NCBI RefSeq assembly: GCF_003625485.1
Contig: NZ_RAIR01000002.1
Location: 541,816 to 605,815 of the forward strand
Origin: Butyrivibrio sp. CB08
GTDB taxonomy: Bacteria > Bacillota > Clostridia > Lachnospirales > Lachnospiraceae
Direction of reading: 5' to 3'
DNA: 64,000 bases
Positions 27,678-36,686 of the stretch are shown one piece after another; position 1 is the first letter of the stretch; every line of letters starts with the position of its first letter. The notes beneath the pieces were generated by a model. The model saw only the letters and a list, made by a program, of their open reading frames with translations. It had not been told where the DNA came from and did no database searches. Position numbers and translations under genes: made by a program.

Positions 27678-28763
27678 TTATGAAAATTCTAATCTGTTCC
27701 TGCCACTTTCCTTGGCTCTGTATAATCTCGCGTCAGCAAGCTTAACAAGCTCCTCTTTTGTCATGCCTTCACTAATATATGAAGCGCCAAAGGAAGCTGT
27801 GACACTGATAGGAATTCCGGAAAATTCAAACTTATGCTCTTCTATATCCTTGCGAAGATTCTCAAGCTTATGGCAGAACTGATCGTAGCTGTAACCATCA
27901 GAGAAGATAAACAAAAACTCCTCGCCTCCCCATCTGCCAACAACTGTATTTTCGTCTGCCGCAGACAGAAGGAGTTTGGCTATTCCTTTTAACACGTAGT
28001 CTCCAGACATGTGGCCATAGGTATCATTGATGTTTTTGAAATGATCAACGTCCATGATAGACACAGCCATAAGGCTACCCTCTTCAGCCTTCTTGGCAAG
28101 AACCTGCTGCATGTGCTGCCTGTTGTAAAGCCCCGTCAGGTAATCGGTATCAGCAGCCTTGTTGAGCAACTGCTCTTTTCGTGCAGTACCAAACAAAGTA
28201 AGTGTTGTGTACAGAAAAATGGTGGCACATGTAACTATAGCATTCACGCTGCTTGTAGTCATCTGTACCCATTTGGGAGGGTTATACCTTACAGGCAAAA
28301 CCTCAAAATAATTTAATATCGGAAAAACTGCAACAGTAATCGCAAAAACCACAAGGTATGTTCTGGCCACTATCTTCTGCACCTTATTACGCATGGGAGT
28401 CTGATAGGGCATGATGATAGAAAGCGAAAGGCCGAAGATCCAATAATAAAAGCCACTTCCAAATCCCATAAAAATGGTCGCCAAAACTGCGTGAATATAT
28501 ACTTCAAAATCAGATATCCAGACAATAAGTGCCGGTTCAGCATCATTTCTCTGGGCATATTTCAGCTGAGCGATATATACAAATATGCTCACGATATTCA
28601 CGATCAACATTGGTGTGCATTTGCACAATATATAAAACACTTCAAGACTCAGATGAATACACAGGAACAGACGAAGCTGAACTCTGTATCCATCAAGATC
28701 CTCATGATCGTACTGATTCTTTTCTCTATCAAATAATCTTTCTAATAATCCGTTATTTGCCAT
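27678..28763 (-). CDS. Membrane diguanylate cyclase (GGEEF)
   Basis: Residues about 30-205 carry some six hydrophobic segments; residues 210-361 are a GGDEF domain with DTDYLTGLYNRQHM, DVDHFKNINDTYGH and GGEEF at 279-283. It should make c-di-GMP under control of a membrane sensor of unknown input. No I-site is present. AAAGGTG precedes the ATG. Monocistronic, between tig and a divergent symporter gene. Confidence 0.9.
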   Translation of the reverse strand: MANNGLLERLFDREKNQYDHEDLDGYRVQLRLFLCIHLSLEVFYILCKCTPMLIVNIVSIFVYIAQLKYAQRNDAEPALIVWISDFEVYIHAVLATIFMGFGSGFYYWIFGLSLSIIMPYQTPMRNKVQKIVARTYLVVFAITVAVFPILNYFEVLPVRYNPPKWVQMTTSSVNAIVTCATIFLYTTLTLFGTARKEQLLNKAADTDYLTGLYNRQHMQQVLAKKAEEGSLMAVSIMDVDHFKNINDTYGHMSGDYVLKGIAKLLLSAADENTVVGRWGGEEFLFIFSDGYSYDQFCHKLENLRKDIEEHKFEFSGIPISVTASFGASYISEGMTKEELVKLADARLYRAKESGRNRLEFS

Positions 28764-28884
28764 GTAGCTACACCTTTTTAAACATCCTTGTTAATTGGGT
28801 CAACCCATATTGTAATATTTTCCGAAACTTCTGTCTACAAACACCACTTTTTTGTTGATGTTATTCAAAAAAAATTTACATTTT

Positions 28885-28918
28885 ACCGCTTTAATTTTTT
28901 AAAGCGGTGGAGTACAAT
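28885..28918 (+). promoter_or_regulatory. Dyad and -10 box upstream of the BASS symporter gene
   Basis: ACCGCTTT (28885-28892) and AAAGCGGT (28901-28908) form an inverted repeat separated by eight bases. TACAAT (28913-28918) lies just after it and could be the -10 of the symporter promoter. A regulator site is plausible, but a structural role is not excluded. The rest of 28764-28959 shows no gene. Confidence 0.45.
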
Positions 28919-28959
28919 GGGTACTTGAAAAAAGTTATTGTTTAGGAGGGAATTTAGAG

Positions 28960-29934
28960 ATGCTTAAGAAAGTTAGTGAATTACTTGGAAAGTACATGGC
29001 TATCATCGTTCTTGTAATTGCCGCTCTGGCCCTTTTCGTGCCAAAGACCTGCCTGTGGATTCAGACTTCATGGGTCAATTACCTCTTGATGGTAGTAATG
29101 TTCGGAATGGGACTTACATTAAAGCCCAGGGATTTCGCGGTGGTCTTCACAAGACCTAAGGATGTCCTCATCGGATGTGTAGCCCAGTTCACCATCATGC
29201 CACTTCTGGCATTTGCTCTTGGCAAGGTCTTCGGTCTTGAAGCAGGACTTCTTGCAGGAGTTATCCTGGTAGGTACCTGCCCTGGCGGAACCTCCAGTAA
29301 CGTTATGACATACCTTAGTAAGGGTGATGTAGCTCTTTCAGTTGGAATGACCAGTGTAAACACTCTGCTAGCACCATTCCTCACACCAGCCATCACCTAT
29401 CTTCTGCTTCGTACATCAGTTAACGTAGATGTTATGAGCATGTTCTTCTCTATCATCAAAGTGGTTATCGTACCTATCGCTCTTGGATTTATCATCAACC
29501 ACTTCTTTGGCAAGATCACCCAGAAGGCTGGCGATGTCCTGCCAATGATATCAGTTATCGCCATCACAATGATCGTTGCTGCAGTTGTATCACACAACGC
29601 TGAGCGCATCCTTGAGACAGGCGCCATCGTATTCGTAGTAGTTATCCTTCACAACCTTCTTGGATACGCAGTTGGTTATCTTGTTGCACTTCTTTTCAAG
29701 ATGCCCATTCCAAAGAAGAAGGCGATGTCCATCGAGATCGGTATGCAGAACTCAGGCCTTGCAACATCACTTGCAGGATCAGCTTTCCCTGACCTTGCAA
29801 TGGCAACAGTTCCTGGCGCTATCTTCTCTGTATGGCACAACATCTCCGGAGCTATCCTTGCTGGTATCTACAGAAGAATAGGCGATGAGAACGAGACAAC
29901 AGAAGATACTGCTGAAGCAAAAGAGGTAGTGTAA
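28960..29934 (+). CDS. Bile acid:sodium symporter (BASS) family transporter
   Basis: A 324-residue membrane protein with about ten hydrophobic segments and BASS signatures (GTCPGGTSSNVMTYLSKGDV and EIGMQNSGLATSLA). Bacterial members import organic anions with sodium, for example pantoate or keto acids; the substrate here is unknown. TAGGAGGG precedes the ATG. Single gene followed by a terminator. Confidence 0.9.
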   Translation: MLKKVSELLGKYMAIIVLVIAALALFVPKTCLWIQTSWVNYLLMVVMFGMGLTLKPRDFAVVFTRPKDVLIGCVAQFTIMPLLAFALGKVFGLEAGLLAGVILVGTCPGGTSSNVMTYLSKGDVALSVGMTSVNTLLAPFLTPAITYLLLRTSVNVDVMSMFFSIIKVVIVPIALGFIINHFFGKITQKAGDVLPMISVIAITMIVAAVVSHNAERILETGAIVFVVVILHNLLGYAVGYLVALLFKMPIPKKKAMSIEIGMQNSGLATSLAGSAFPDLAMATVPGAIFSVWHNISGAILAGIYRRIGDENETTEDTAEAKEVV

Positions 29935-29971
29935 TTAACAGATAAACCCATCTTTTTCATATTTTTTCCTT

Positions 29972-30010
29972 AAAAAAGGCCGTCCCCTGATATTCAGGGA
30001 ACGGTCTTTT
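29972..30010. terminator. Bidirectional terminator between the symporter and lipid kinase genes
   Basis: GGCCGTCCCCTGA and TCAGGGAACGGTC pair (29978-30006) with an A-run on the left and TTTT on the right, so it serves both convergent genes. Confidence 0.88.
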
Positions 30011-30024
30011 GATGTCTGAATTAT

Positions 30025-30930
30025 TTACTTTGTCATAATGGTGATGGCCTTGTTCATCACCTTGATCTCAGTCTTTTTGTAGGCTCCGCCGTACTCTCCA
30101 TCCAGAGTCCACTCAACCTTCTTATCTGCCACAAAGTTCGCGTACTTAACCTGCCTGAAGGTGATGTAAGGGTTGCCTGCCTCCTTGGTGGCAAGAGCCG
30201 AAAGGATCGCATTAAACTCTGCGAGATTCTTGGGTGCCCTTATAAGCAGAAGCTCCATCTGTCCATCGTCCTGGTGGATAACAGTCTCGCCAAAGAGGTT
30301 CATTCCTCCCACCGAGGCTGAGTTGCTGACTGCTCCAAAGAGGTAATCTCCCTCCTCAGTAATGCCGTCTGCCTCAACCTTCATGTGGCTGCTGTATCCA
30401 ATGGACTGGGGAAGCTCAGCCATTGCACTTATGACATAGGCTGCGTAGCCAAGAACATTCTTAAGTTCCTGGTCGGTAGCATAGCTGACCTTGGAAAAAG
30501 CTCCAAAAGCCGCCACGTAGTTAAAGTATCTGTCATTCATCATGCCAACGTCGTAGGCATAAGGCTTACCACCAAGAGCAACATCAACTGCCTTTGCCCT
30601 GACTGATGGAATACCAAGGCCTCTTGCAAAATCGTTGGTACTTCCTGCTGGAATGTAAGCAAGGAGAGGTTTCTTTTCCATCTCCATCATGGCGCTGACC
30701 ACATGGTTTAATGTTCCATCTCCGCCGCTACACAGGATCAGATCGATCTTGCCCTCGTACTGCGCAATAAGTACGTCCGAGGACAGGTCCGTTCCAGGAA
30801 TGATGGGATACACCACAGGTTCATAGCCGCTCTCTGCAAGTCTTGTGATTATGGTAAAAGAGTCTGCTCCTGCCTTACCTGTACCGGCTGTTTTGTTTAT
30901 CAAGACTAAAGCTCGTTTCTTCTTGTCCAT
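30025..30930 (-). CDS. Diacylglycerol kinase-family lipid kinase (YegS/DgkB type)
   Basis: Soluble lipid kinase of 301 residues with the catalytic GGDGT loop (CSGGDGTLNHVV) and the PAGSTNDFARGLGIP element. It would phosphorylate diacylglycerol or a related lipid at the membrane. The ribosome site is weak. It follows folA on the same strand after 41 bases and may be co-transcribed with it. Confidence 0.9.
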   Translation of the reverse strand: MDKKKRALVLINKTAGTGKAGADSFTIITRLAESGYEPVVYPIIPGTDLSSDVLIAQYEGKIDLILCSGGDGTLNHVVSAMMEMEKKPLLAYIPAGSTNDFARGLGIPSVRAKAVDVALGGKPYAYDVGMMNDRYFNYVAAFGAFSKVSYATDQELKNVLGYAAYVISAMAELPQSIGYSSHMKVEADGITEEGDYLFGAVSNSASVGGMNLFGETVIHQDDGQMELLLIRAPKNLAEFNAILSALATKEAGNPYITFRQVKYANFVADKKVEWTLDGEYGGAYKKTEIKVMNKAITIMTK

Positions 30931-30971
30931 AGATGACTGACTGGAAGGGCTAAGCCGCCCGGGATTCCAGC

Positions 30972-31463
30972 TTACCTTCTTTCGTAGATTCTGAATGTAT
31001 AAGTTAAGTCAAAATAAACCTGCTCTTCGCTCTCTGAGACCATCTCCCACTCAGGATCCTTGTCAAGATTTGGGAAATAGGCATCAGCCTCATATTCCTT
31101 GTCGATGAAAGTGACGATGCATCTGTCACACACATCAAGAAACTCCTTGTATACTGTGGCTCCGCCAATGATGAATACGTCATCAGGATCCATGTCCTTA
31201 ACAAGCTCAAGAGCTTCTTCCTTGCTGTGAGCGACCTCTGCGTTTCTCACCTCGTAGTCTGGCTTGGTTGAAAGAATGATGTTTCGTCTCTGAGGAAGAA
31301 CTATCTTCTGAGGGAAAGTCTCAAGGGTCTTGCGGCCATAAATTATGGTTTTTCCAAGAGTTCTTTTTCTGAAGTTGTCCTTCTGATCTGCGGGAATACT
31401 CACCAGGAGCTGTCCCTTATTTCCAATAGCCCAGTTGCTGTCTACTGCTACAATTGCCTGCAT
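30972..31463 (-). CDS. folA: Dihydrofolate reductase
   Basis: A 163-residue enzyme that reduces dihydrofolate with NADPH. Family motifs are visible: AIVAVDSNWAIGNKGQLL at the N-terminus, TIIYGRKTLETFP, and FIIGGATVYKEFLD. The usual Asp/Glu proton donor region reads SIPADQK, with Asp26 in place. It regenerates tetrahydrofolate after ThyA, whose gene lies 2.1 kb away on the same strand, separated by a plus-strand cyclase gene. Confidence 0.95.
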   Translation of the reverse strand: MQAIVAVDSNWAIGNKGQLLVSIPADQKDNFRKRTLGKTIIYGRKTLETFPQKIVLPQRRNIILSTKPDYEVRNAEVAHSKEEALELVKDMDPDDVFIIGGATVYKEFLDVCDRCIVTFIDKEYEADAYFPNLDKDPEWEMVSESEEQVYFDLTYTFRIYERR

Positions 31464-31581
31464 GATTTTCCCTCCAAAAAACTAATATTTTTGTAATAAT
31501 AACATTTTTATAACGCACCTAGCAACACGACTGTTTTTTCAATATAATTAATCCATAGGTTGAAATAAACGGAGAATCGTT

Positions 31582-33324
31582 ATGAAAGATTACAGTTTTA
31601 TATATATATACATATCTTCAGAAAACCATATGATGATAGAGGCTGATAAGAGAGCCTATGAGGTAATACCATCCGGCCTTGATGGTGCTTTTGAAGATTG
31701 TATAACCGACAAGTATAAAGAAAATTTTATAGAAAAGATAAACATTGCAGATGATCAATGGTTTCCTGCAAGAATCATCTGCGGCGAAAAAACACCTCTT
31801 TTCTATATAAGAGCATCTAAACATGAAGATGGAATAATAAAGCTTATTATAGTAAGCCTTGATGAACTTTTGGATGCCCATAACGAGCTTATAAGAAACG
31901 CCGCATCTTTCAGGGCCCAGCTGGATCTTTATGAAGATGTCTATTTTGAATACGATCCTGAGACCGGCATCGTAAACGTCTTTAATACTGATATAGCCAA
32001 TTTTGACTCAGGTCTGTTTTCAATAGATGAGTTTGAAGTGCTGTTATGTGCCAACATCCCTGACAAATGCAAAAAAGGAGTAAGATCCTTTATAAACCAG
32101 ATAAAATCTAAGACAGGCCGGTTTTCAGAAAGAATTGAAGCCAACGTTCTCAATGATGATATAGAGAATACAGCATCATTTATGAGAGGTGCTTACATCT
32201 TTTCCAAAGGGATAGAGAGCGTGGTCGGCCATATTCATATAGGTAATAGCAGTGGAAAGGTCACAGTTTCCAGTATCAAGCATGACTCTCTGACTGGGCT
32301 TGTGGATAAAGCAGATATCACAAGGATCGCCCAGGAAAGAATAGATGAAAGACGCCTTGAAGGAACAACTCTGGCAATTATCGACATAGATTACTTCAAG
32401 AACATCAACGATACTTATGGCCATCAGTTTGGCGATACTGTAATAAAGAGAGTAGCGGACATTATTTCAAGAGAGGTCGGAAACAGTGGAATCGTCGGCC
32501 GCTTTGGCGGAGATGAATTTGTTGTAGTTTTTTACAACATCGAAAGCGAGGAATCTCTAAGAATCCTCCTAAAAGCAATTCATTTAGGTGTAGGCGAGAG
32601 TTTTGCAGACCTGGGAATGGATAGCAATTCTCGCATCACCCTGTCCATTGGAACAGCAACCTTTTCTAAGGACGCTGATAATTATGATGATATTTTCATG
32701 CTGGCAGATCATAGTCTGTATATCGCCAAAGAGAAGGGGCGAAACAGGTTTATTATCTATACCCCCCAAAAGCATGGCTCCCTGGAAGAAATCAAAGAAA
32801 AGAACATGACTGCCCATAAGTTCAACGATCGAGGTGAAGCATCCTATGGAGATATGCTCATTAACATGTTTGATACCATTCTGCACGGACCTGGAGCAAG
32901 CGTTGAGAATCTTATGAATGACTTTGCGTTAAATTTTGGCATACAGCATCTTGCTCTTTTTGTTGGAAAACCCTATGACCTTCGGTATTCAACCGGAACA
33001 GACGATAAAGCGGCAGCATCATCTCCAGATATGCTAAAGGCCTTCTTTAACTCTGAAGCAAAAGACAAATTTATGGCAGGAAGAGATTTTATTGCAGTTA
33101 ACAGGATTGATAATCTCCCCCCTCAGGCTGATGCATTTAAAGCTCATCTAAGAGAAGCAGGAGTGTGCTCCTTTATGTTCATCTGCTTTAAGGATGTGGA
33201 TCAGAATGAATGCATACTTCTGGTATCGAGTATCGGTAAGAATGTCAAGTGGAATGAGACGCATCACAAATATTACAAAGCATTTGGTGATGTTCTGGCC
33301 TGCTGCAAATGCACCCCAGCGTAG
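31582..33324 (+). CDS. Three-part diguanylate cyclase with N- and C-terminal sensor regions
   Basis: A 580-residue soluble protein. Residues 1-about 225 look like one or two PAS-like regions; a GGDEF domain spans about 230-400 with HDSLTGLVDKADI, DIDYFKNINDTYGH and GGDEF at 309-313; the last 160 residues resemble a GAF-like domain. A GGDEF domain in the middle rather than at the end is less common. No I-site. It lies opposite in strand between folA and thyA and ends at a long hairpin shared with thyA. Confidence 0.85.
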   Translation: MKDYSFIYIYISSENHMMIEADKRAYEVIPSGLDGAFEDCITDKYKENFIEKINIADDQWFPARIICGEKTPLFYIRASKHEDGIIKLIIVSLDELLDAHNELIRNAASFRAQLDLYEDVYFEYDPETGIVNVFNTDIANFDSGLFSIDEFEVLLCANIPDKCKKGVRSFINQIKSKTGRFSERIEANVLNDDIENTASFMRGAYIFSKGIESVVGHIHIGNSSGKVTVSSIKHDSLTGLVDKADITRIAQERIDERRLEGTTLAIIDIDYFKNINDTYGHQFGDTVIKRVADIISREVGNSGIVGRFGGDEFVVVFYNIESEESLRILLKAIHLGVGESFADLGMDSNSRITLSIGTATFSKDADNYDDIFMLADHSLYIAKEKGRNRFIIYTPQKHGSLEEIKEKNMTAHKFNDRGEASYGDMLINMFDTILHGPGASVENLMNDFALNFGIQHLALFVGKPYDLRYSTGTDDKAAASSPDMLKAFFNSEAKDKFMAGRDFIAVNRIDNLPPQADAFKAHLREAGVCSFMFICFKDVDQNECILLVSSIGKNVKWNETHHKYYKAFGDVLACCKCTPA

Positions 33325-33342
33325 GATTGTGCGTTTTCACGC

Positions 33343-33479
33343 TCGGAATCCGCGCTTTCGCGTACGGAATCCGAGCTTCTTCCTTTCGCGCACGGAAGTG
33401 ATGAGCGATATACGGATTGCTACGCTTCGCTCTCGCAATCCTACGTCCATTCGGAATCCGCGCTTTCGCGCTTCTTCCT
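33343..33479. repeat. GC-rich interspersed repeats between the cyclase and thyA
   Basis: The 20-mer TCGGAATCCGCGCTTTCGCG occurs exactly at 33343-33362 and 33451-33470, with a diverged copy at about 33364-33390, and CTTCTTCCT follows two of them. Between them GGATTGC and GCAATCC form a small dyad (33414-33440). No coding frame is convincing. It may be a remnant of an iterated hairpin element. Confidence 0.7.
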
Positions 33480-33497
33480 CATGTCCGTTCAATCTTC

Positions 33498-33542
33498 AAG
33501 GTCCCACAAACCACCATGCAAGCATGGGTTTGTGGGACCTTT
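33498..33542. terminator. Long bidirectional terminator between the cyclase and thyA
   Basis: A 15-bp perfect stem (AAGGTCCCACAAACC / GGTTTGTGGGACCTT) encloses an inner CATGC/GCATG hairpin, so the whole element is a 45-base foldback. It serves both convergent genes. Confidence 0.85.
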
Positions 33543-33556
33543 CATCTTTATATCGC

Positions 33557-34408
33557 TCAGATTGCAATAGGTATATCCTTAAGCTGCTCACCAGCTACTT
33601 CGTAGCCTTCAAGGGATACGTCGTTTCTGGTGAACTGATAGAAATCCTTAACATCAGGATTTAAGTGGAACTTAGGAGCAGGAAGTGGCTTCCTCTCAAT
33701 GAGTTCTTTGATAAGAGGCACGTGTCTGTCATAGATGTGAGCATCCGCAATAACGTGCACCAGCTCTCCAACGTTCATGTCACAAACCTGAGCCACCATG
33801 TGAAGGAGAACTGCGTACTGAACAACGTTCCAGTTGTTGGCTGCAAGAACGTCCTGGGATCTCTGATTGAGGATCGCATTAAGTGTGAGTCTGTCCTCCC
33901 CAGGCTTTTGGGTAACATTGTAAGTTACGCTGTAGGCGCATGGGTAGAGATGCATCTCGTGAAGATCTGAGAACACATAGGTGTTGGTCATGATACGTCT
34001 TGAAAAAGGATTGTTCTTGAGGTCGTAGATAACACGATCCATCTGGTCGAACTCTCCCTCTTTGTAGATACTCTTTTGCCCTATCTGATATCCGTAAGCC
34101 TTACCAATTGAGCCTGTCTCATCAGCCCACTCATCCCAGATGTGGCTGTTGAGGTCATTGATATTGTTGCTCTTTTGCTGATATATCCAGAGTACCTCGT
34201 CTGTAGCGCTCTTAAGAGCTGTCTTTCTAAGGGTCATGATAGGAAACTCCTTGGAAAGATCATATCTGTTTACCACGCCAAACTTCTTGATGGTGTATGC
34301 ACTTGTTCCATCTGGCCAGTGTGGTCTTACCTTTTCTCCCTCTGTGGATGTTCCGTTGTCCAGGATATCCCTGCACATATCGATGAAAATCTCATCCGCT
34401 CTGCTCAT
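33557..34408 (-). CDS. thyA: Thymidylate synthase
   Basis: ThyA methylates dUMP to dTMP using methylene-tetrahydrofolate. The 283-residue protein has the phosphate-binding Arg region (NPFSRRIMTNTY), nucleophile Cys157 in HLYPCAYSVTYNV and the ADAHIYDRHV dUMP motif. The Cys context (YPCAY) differs from the common PPCH form, as in some clostridial enzymes. GGGAGG precedes the ATG, and the gene follows a beta-CASP nuclease gene by 18 bases in one operon. Confidence 0.95.
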   Translation of the reverse strand: MSRADEIFIDMCRDILDNGTSTEGEKVRPHWPDGTSAYTIKKFGVVNRYDLSKEFPIMTLRKTALKSATDEVLWIYQQKSNNINDLNSHIWDEWADETGSIGKAYGYQIGQKSIYKEGEFDQMDRVIYDLKNNPFSRRIMTNTYVFSDLHEMHLYPCAYSVTYNVTQKPGEDRLTLNAILNQRSQDVLAANNWNVVQYAVLLHMVAQVCDMNVGELVHVIADAHIYDRHVPLIKELIERKPLPAPKFHLNPDVKDFYQFTRNDVSLEGYEVAGEQLKDIPIAI

Positions 34409-34426
34409 ACTCTTTTCCTCCCAAAT

Positions 34427-36028
34427 TTATTTGCTCCACTTATCGCAAAGTGAATTGATCTGATCTGCAAACTTGGCCTTGTCCTTGTTGGACAGACCTT
34501 CCGATCTTGCTATGATGCCCATGAGGCGGGCACCAGCTGCCTTAAGCCGCGCGTAAACGTCGGAGACAAGGCTGCTCTCCTTCTTCTTGATCGGGATCGG
34601 AACTCCCTCTTTGATGAAGTTCCCTGATATTATATCGTATTCTGTGCCGCTGTAGGGCGCATATGTGTTAAATCCATATTCATCGTGAAGACACTGGGCA
34701 AAAGAACTGCAGACACTATCTTCTCCATGGACCACAAATACCCTCTTTGGTGCCACTTTAAAGCCCTGTATCCACTCGATAATTCCGTTCTTATCCGCGT
34801 GTCCTGAAAGACCCTCAAGCTTTTTGATGCTGGCCTTGATGTCGATGGTCTCTCCAAAGAGCTTCACCTGTTCAGCGCCGTCAATTATGGCTCTTCCGGT
34901 GGTTCCAATTGACTGATAACCAACAAACAAAATGGTGCACTCGGGGCGCCACAGGTTGTGCTTCAGGTGGTGCCTGATCCTGCCCGCTTCGCACATACCG
35001 GAAGCTGAGATGATGACCTTGGGCTCAGGATCTTCGTTGATGGCCCTTGACTCCTCTGTGGTGATGGACAGATTAAGTCCCGGGAAAGTTATAGGATTGA
35101 TGCGCTTTCTGATAAGTTCCAGCGCCTCTTCGTCGTAGCAGTCGTACTGGTTCTTCTGGAATATTTCCGTCGCATCAACAGCCAGCGGCGAATCCACGAA
35201 TACAGGGAAGTTGGGAAAAGAGCTGACAAGCCCCTCTTTCTTGATCTTCCTGATAAAGAACAGTATCTCCTGTGTTCTGCCAACTGCAAATGAAGGAATG
35301 ACAACGTTTCCTCCCTTTGAAAAGGTCTCATTTAAGATCTGAGCCAGCTCCTTTACGTAATCAGGCTTCTCCTCAGAGTGGAGCCTGTCACCGTAGGTGG
35401 ACTCCATGATAACAATGTCCGCTTCCTCGGTCTTTTGAGGGTCGCGGATAAGTGGCTGGTCCTTATTGCCAATATCACCGGAAAATACCAGCTTCTTGGT
35501 GACGTTCTTTTCCGTAAGCCACACTTCTATACTTGAAGATCCCAGAAGGTGTCCTATATCCGTAAACCTGATGGATATACCCTCGGCAACCTCAATCTCT
35601 TTTCCGTAAGGACAGGGCACAAAGCTCTTGATGGTGTTCTCCGCATCCTGCATGGAATAAGCGGGCTCCACCTGAGCGATCTCCTTATTTCTTTTGCCCT
35701 TTCTGCTCCTCCACTCTGCCTCCTGCAGCTGAATGTGGGCGCAGTCTCTGAGCATGATATTACAAAGATCTGCTGTTGCTTCTGTGGAAAAGATCTTGCC
35801 ACGGAATCCCTTGGAGTAAAGAAGCGGGAGATTTCCCGAGTGATCCACATGGGCGTGGGTTAAGAAAACATAGTCGATCTCTGGCGCCGAAACCGGAAGG
35901 GGCACATTCTCATAATAATCCTTGCCCTGCTCCATTCCATAGTCAACCAGGATATTCTTGCCTGCAGCCTCAATAAAATGGCAGCTTCCTGTCACTTCAT
36001 GGTCTGCACCAATAAACATCAGTCTCAT
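34427..36028 (-). CDS. Metallo-beta-lactamase/beta-CASP ribonuclease
   Basis: A 533-residue zinc-dependent nuclease like CPSF73/RNase J. The metal-binding HTHAHVDHSG motif, the SGDIGN and ESTYGDR elements, the beta-CASP domain (SGMCEAGRIRHH) and the C-terminal GLSGHAD of the RMMBL part are all present. It should cut or degrade RNA in the cytoplasm. The C-terminal 70 residues are lysine-rich. It is the first gene of an operon with thyA. Confidence 0.88.
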   Translation of the reverse strand: MRLMFIGADHEVTGSCHFIEAAGKNILVDYGMEQGKDYYENVPLPVSAPEIDYVFLTHAHVDHSGNLPLLYSKGFRGKIFSTEATADLCNIMLRDCAHIQLQEAEWRSRKGKRNKEIAQVEPAYSMQDAENTIKSFVPCPYGKEIEVAEGISIRFTDIGHLLGSSSIEVWLTEKNVTKKLVFSGDIGNKDQPLIRDPQKTEEADIVIMESTYGDRLHSEEKPDYVKELAQILNETFSKGGNVVIPSFAVGRTQEILFFIRKIKKEGLVSSFPNFPVFVDSPLAVDATEIFQKNQYDCYDEEALELIRKRINPITFPGLNLSITTEESRAINEDPEPKVIISASGMCEAGRIRHHLKHNLWRPECTILFVGYQSIGTTGRAIIDGAEQVKLFGETIDIKASIKKLEGLSGHADKNGIIEWIQGFKVAPKRVFVVHGEDSVCSSFAQCLHDEYGFNTYAPYSGTEYDIISGNFIKEGVPIPIKKKESSLVSDVYARLKAAGARLMGIIARSEGLSNKDKAKFADQINSLCDKWSK

Positions 36029-36070
36029 AGGAGATACCCCCTTTAGCTTTCCTCTATTATATCATGGTTA

Positions 36071-36603
36071 CCCCTCGCAGTCTTCACCCACTGCCACAGC
36101 CCCACGCTGCGCTGCCCCGCGCCCTGGTCCGCCAGCCCCCGCCCCAAGGAAATCTCTTTTTCGTCGCTCCGTCGCTGAAGTTCATGGCTGCGACCCTTTG
36201 CCCTGATGTTCTGCGGTCAAAAAACTCGCCTCCTTCCGGGGCAACACCGTATCTTCCTGTTTTCGAATCATTAGCTGCAAACGTCATTTTCCTGATGCTC
36301 ATAGGTCGATTTTTTAAGCGCGTGCGAATAACATGAGCATGCGCAATCAAGGAAAATCGACCTGAGCATCATGGAAAAGTTTCGTTTGCAGGTAGTGAGA
36401 AAGCGGGAAGATACGGTGTTGCCCCACAAGGAGACTCAGACATTTGACCTGGAGAAGAACATCAGGGCAAGATGTCGCAGCTCATGAACTGGACAGCTCT
36501 CTCGCAAGACTCAAAAGTAAATTTCCTTGGGGCGGGGGCTGGCGGACCAGGGCGCGGGGCAGTGCAGCGTGGGGCTGTGGCAGTGGGTGAAGACTGCGAG
36601 GGG
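36071..36603. repeat. Giant imperfect inverted repeat (about 530 bp foldback element)
   Basis: The non-coding gap 36029-36686 is filled by one palindrome. The outer arms, 36071-36153 and 36521-36603, are 83 bases each and match except at 36111/36563. Further in, pairing continues with about 60-80 percent identity: GCAACACCGTATCTTCC near 36241 with its complement ending at 36424, and AGGTCGATTTT near 36303 with AAAATCGACCT. The centre is near 36337. Frames on both strands here are mirror shadows. Outside it only TTATATCA-type flanks continue the symmetry. It is likely a foldback or MITE-type mobile element. Confidence 0.9.
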
Positions 36604-36686
36604 CTGATATAAATGTAAATGAGGCATAGAAAAATCTGAAAAGGGGTGATAGAATATAAGGGATTATTCTTATTAAAAGGGAGATT

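Noticed and set aside
31582..33324. Possible I-site in the middle-domain cyclase
   Set aside because: The nine residues before GGDEF read GNSGIVGRF; there is no RxxD at the required place.
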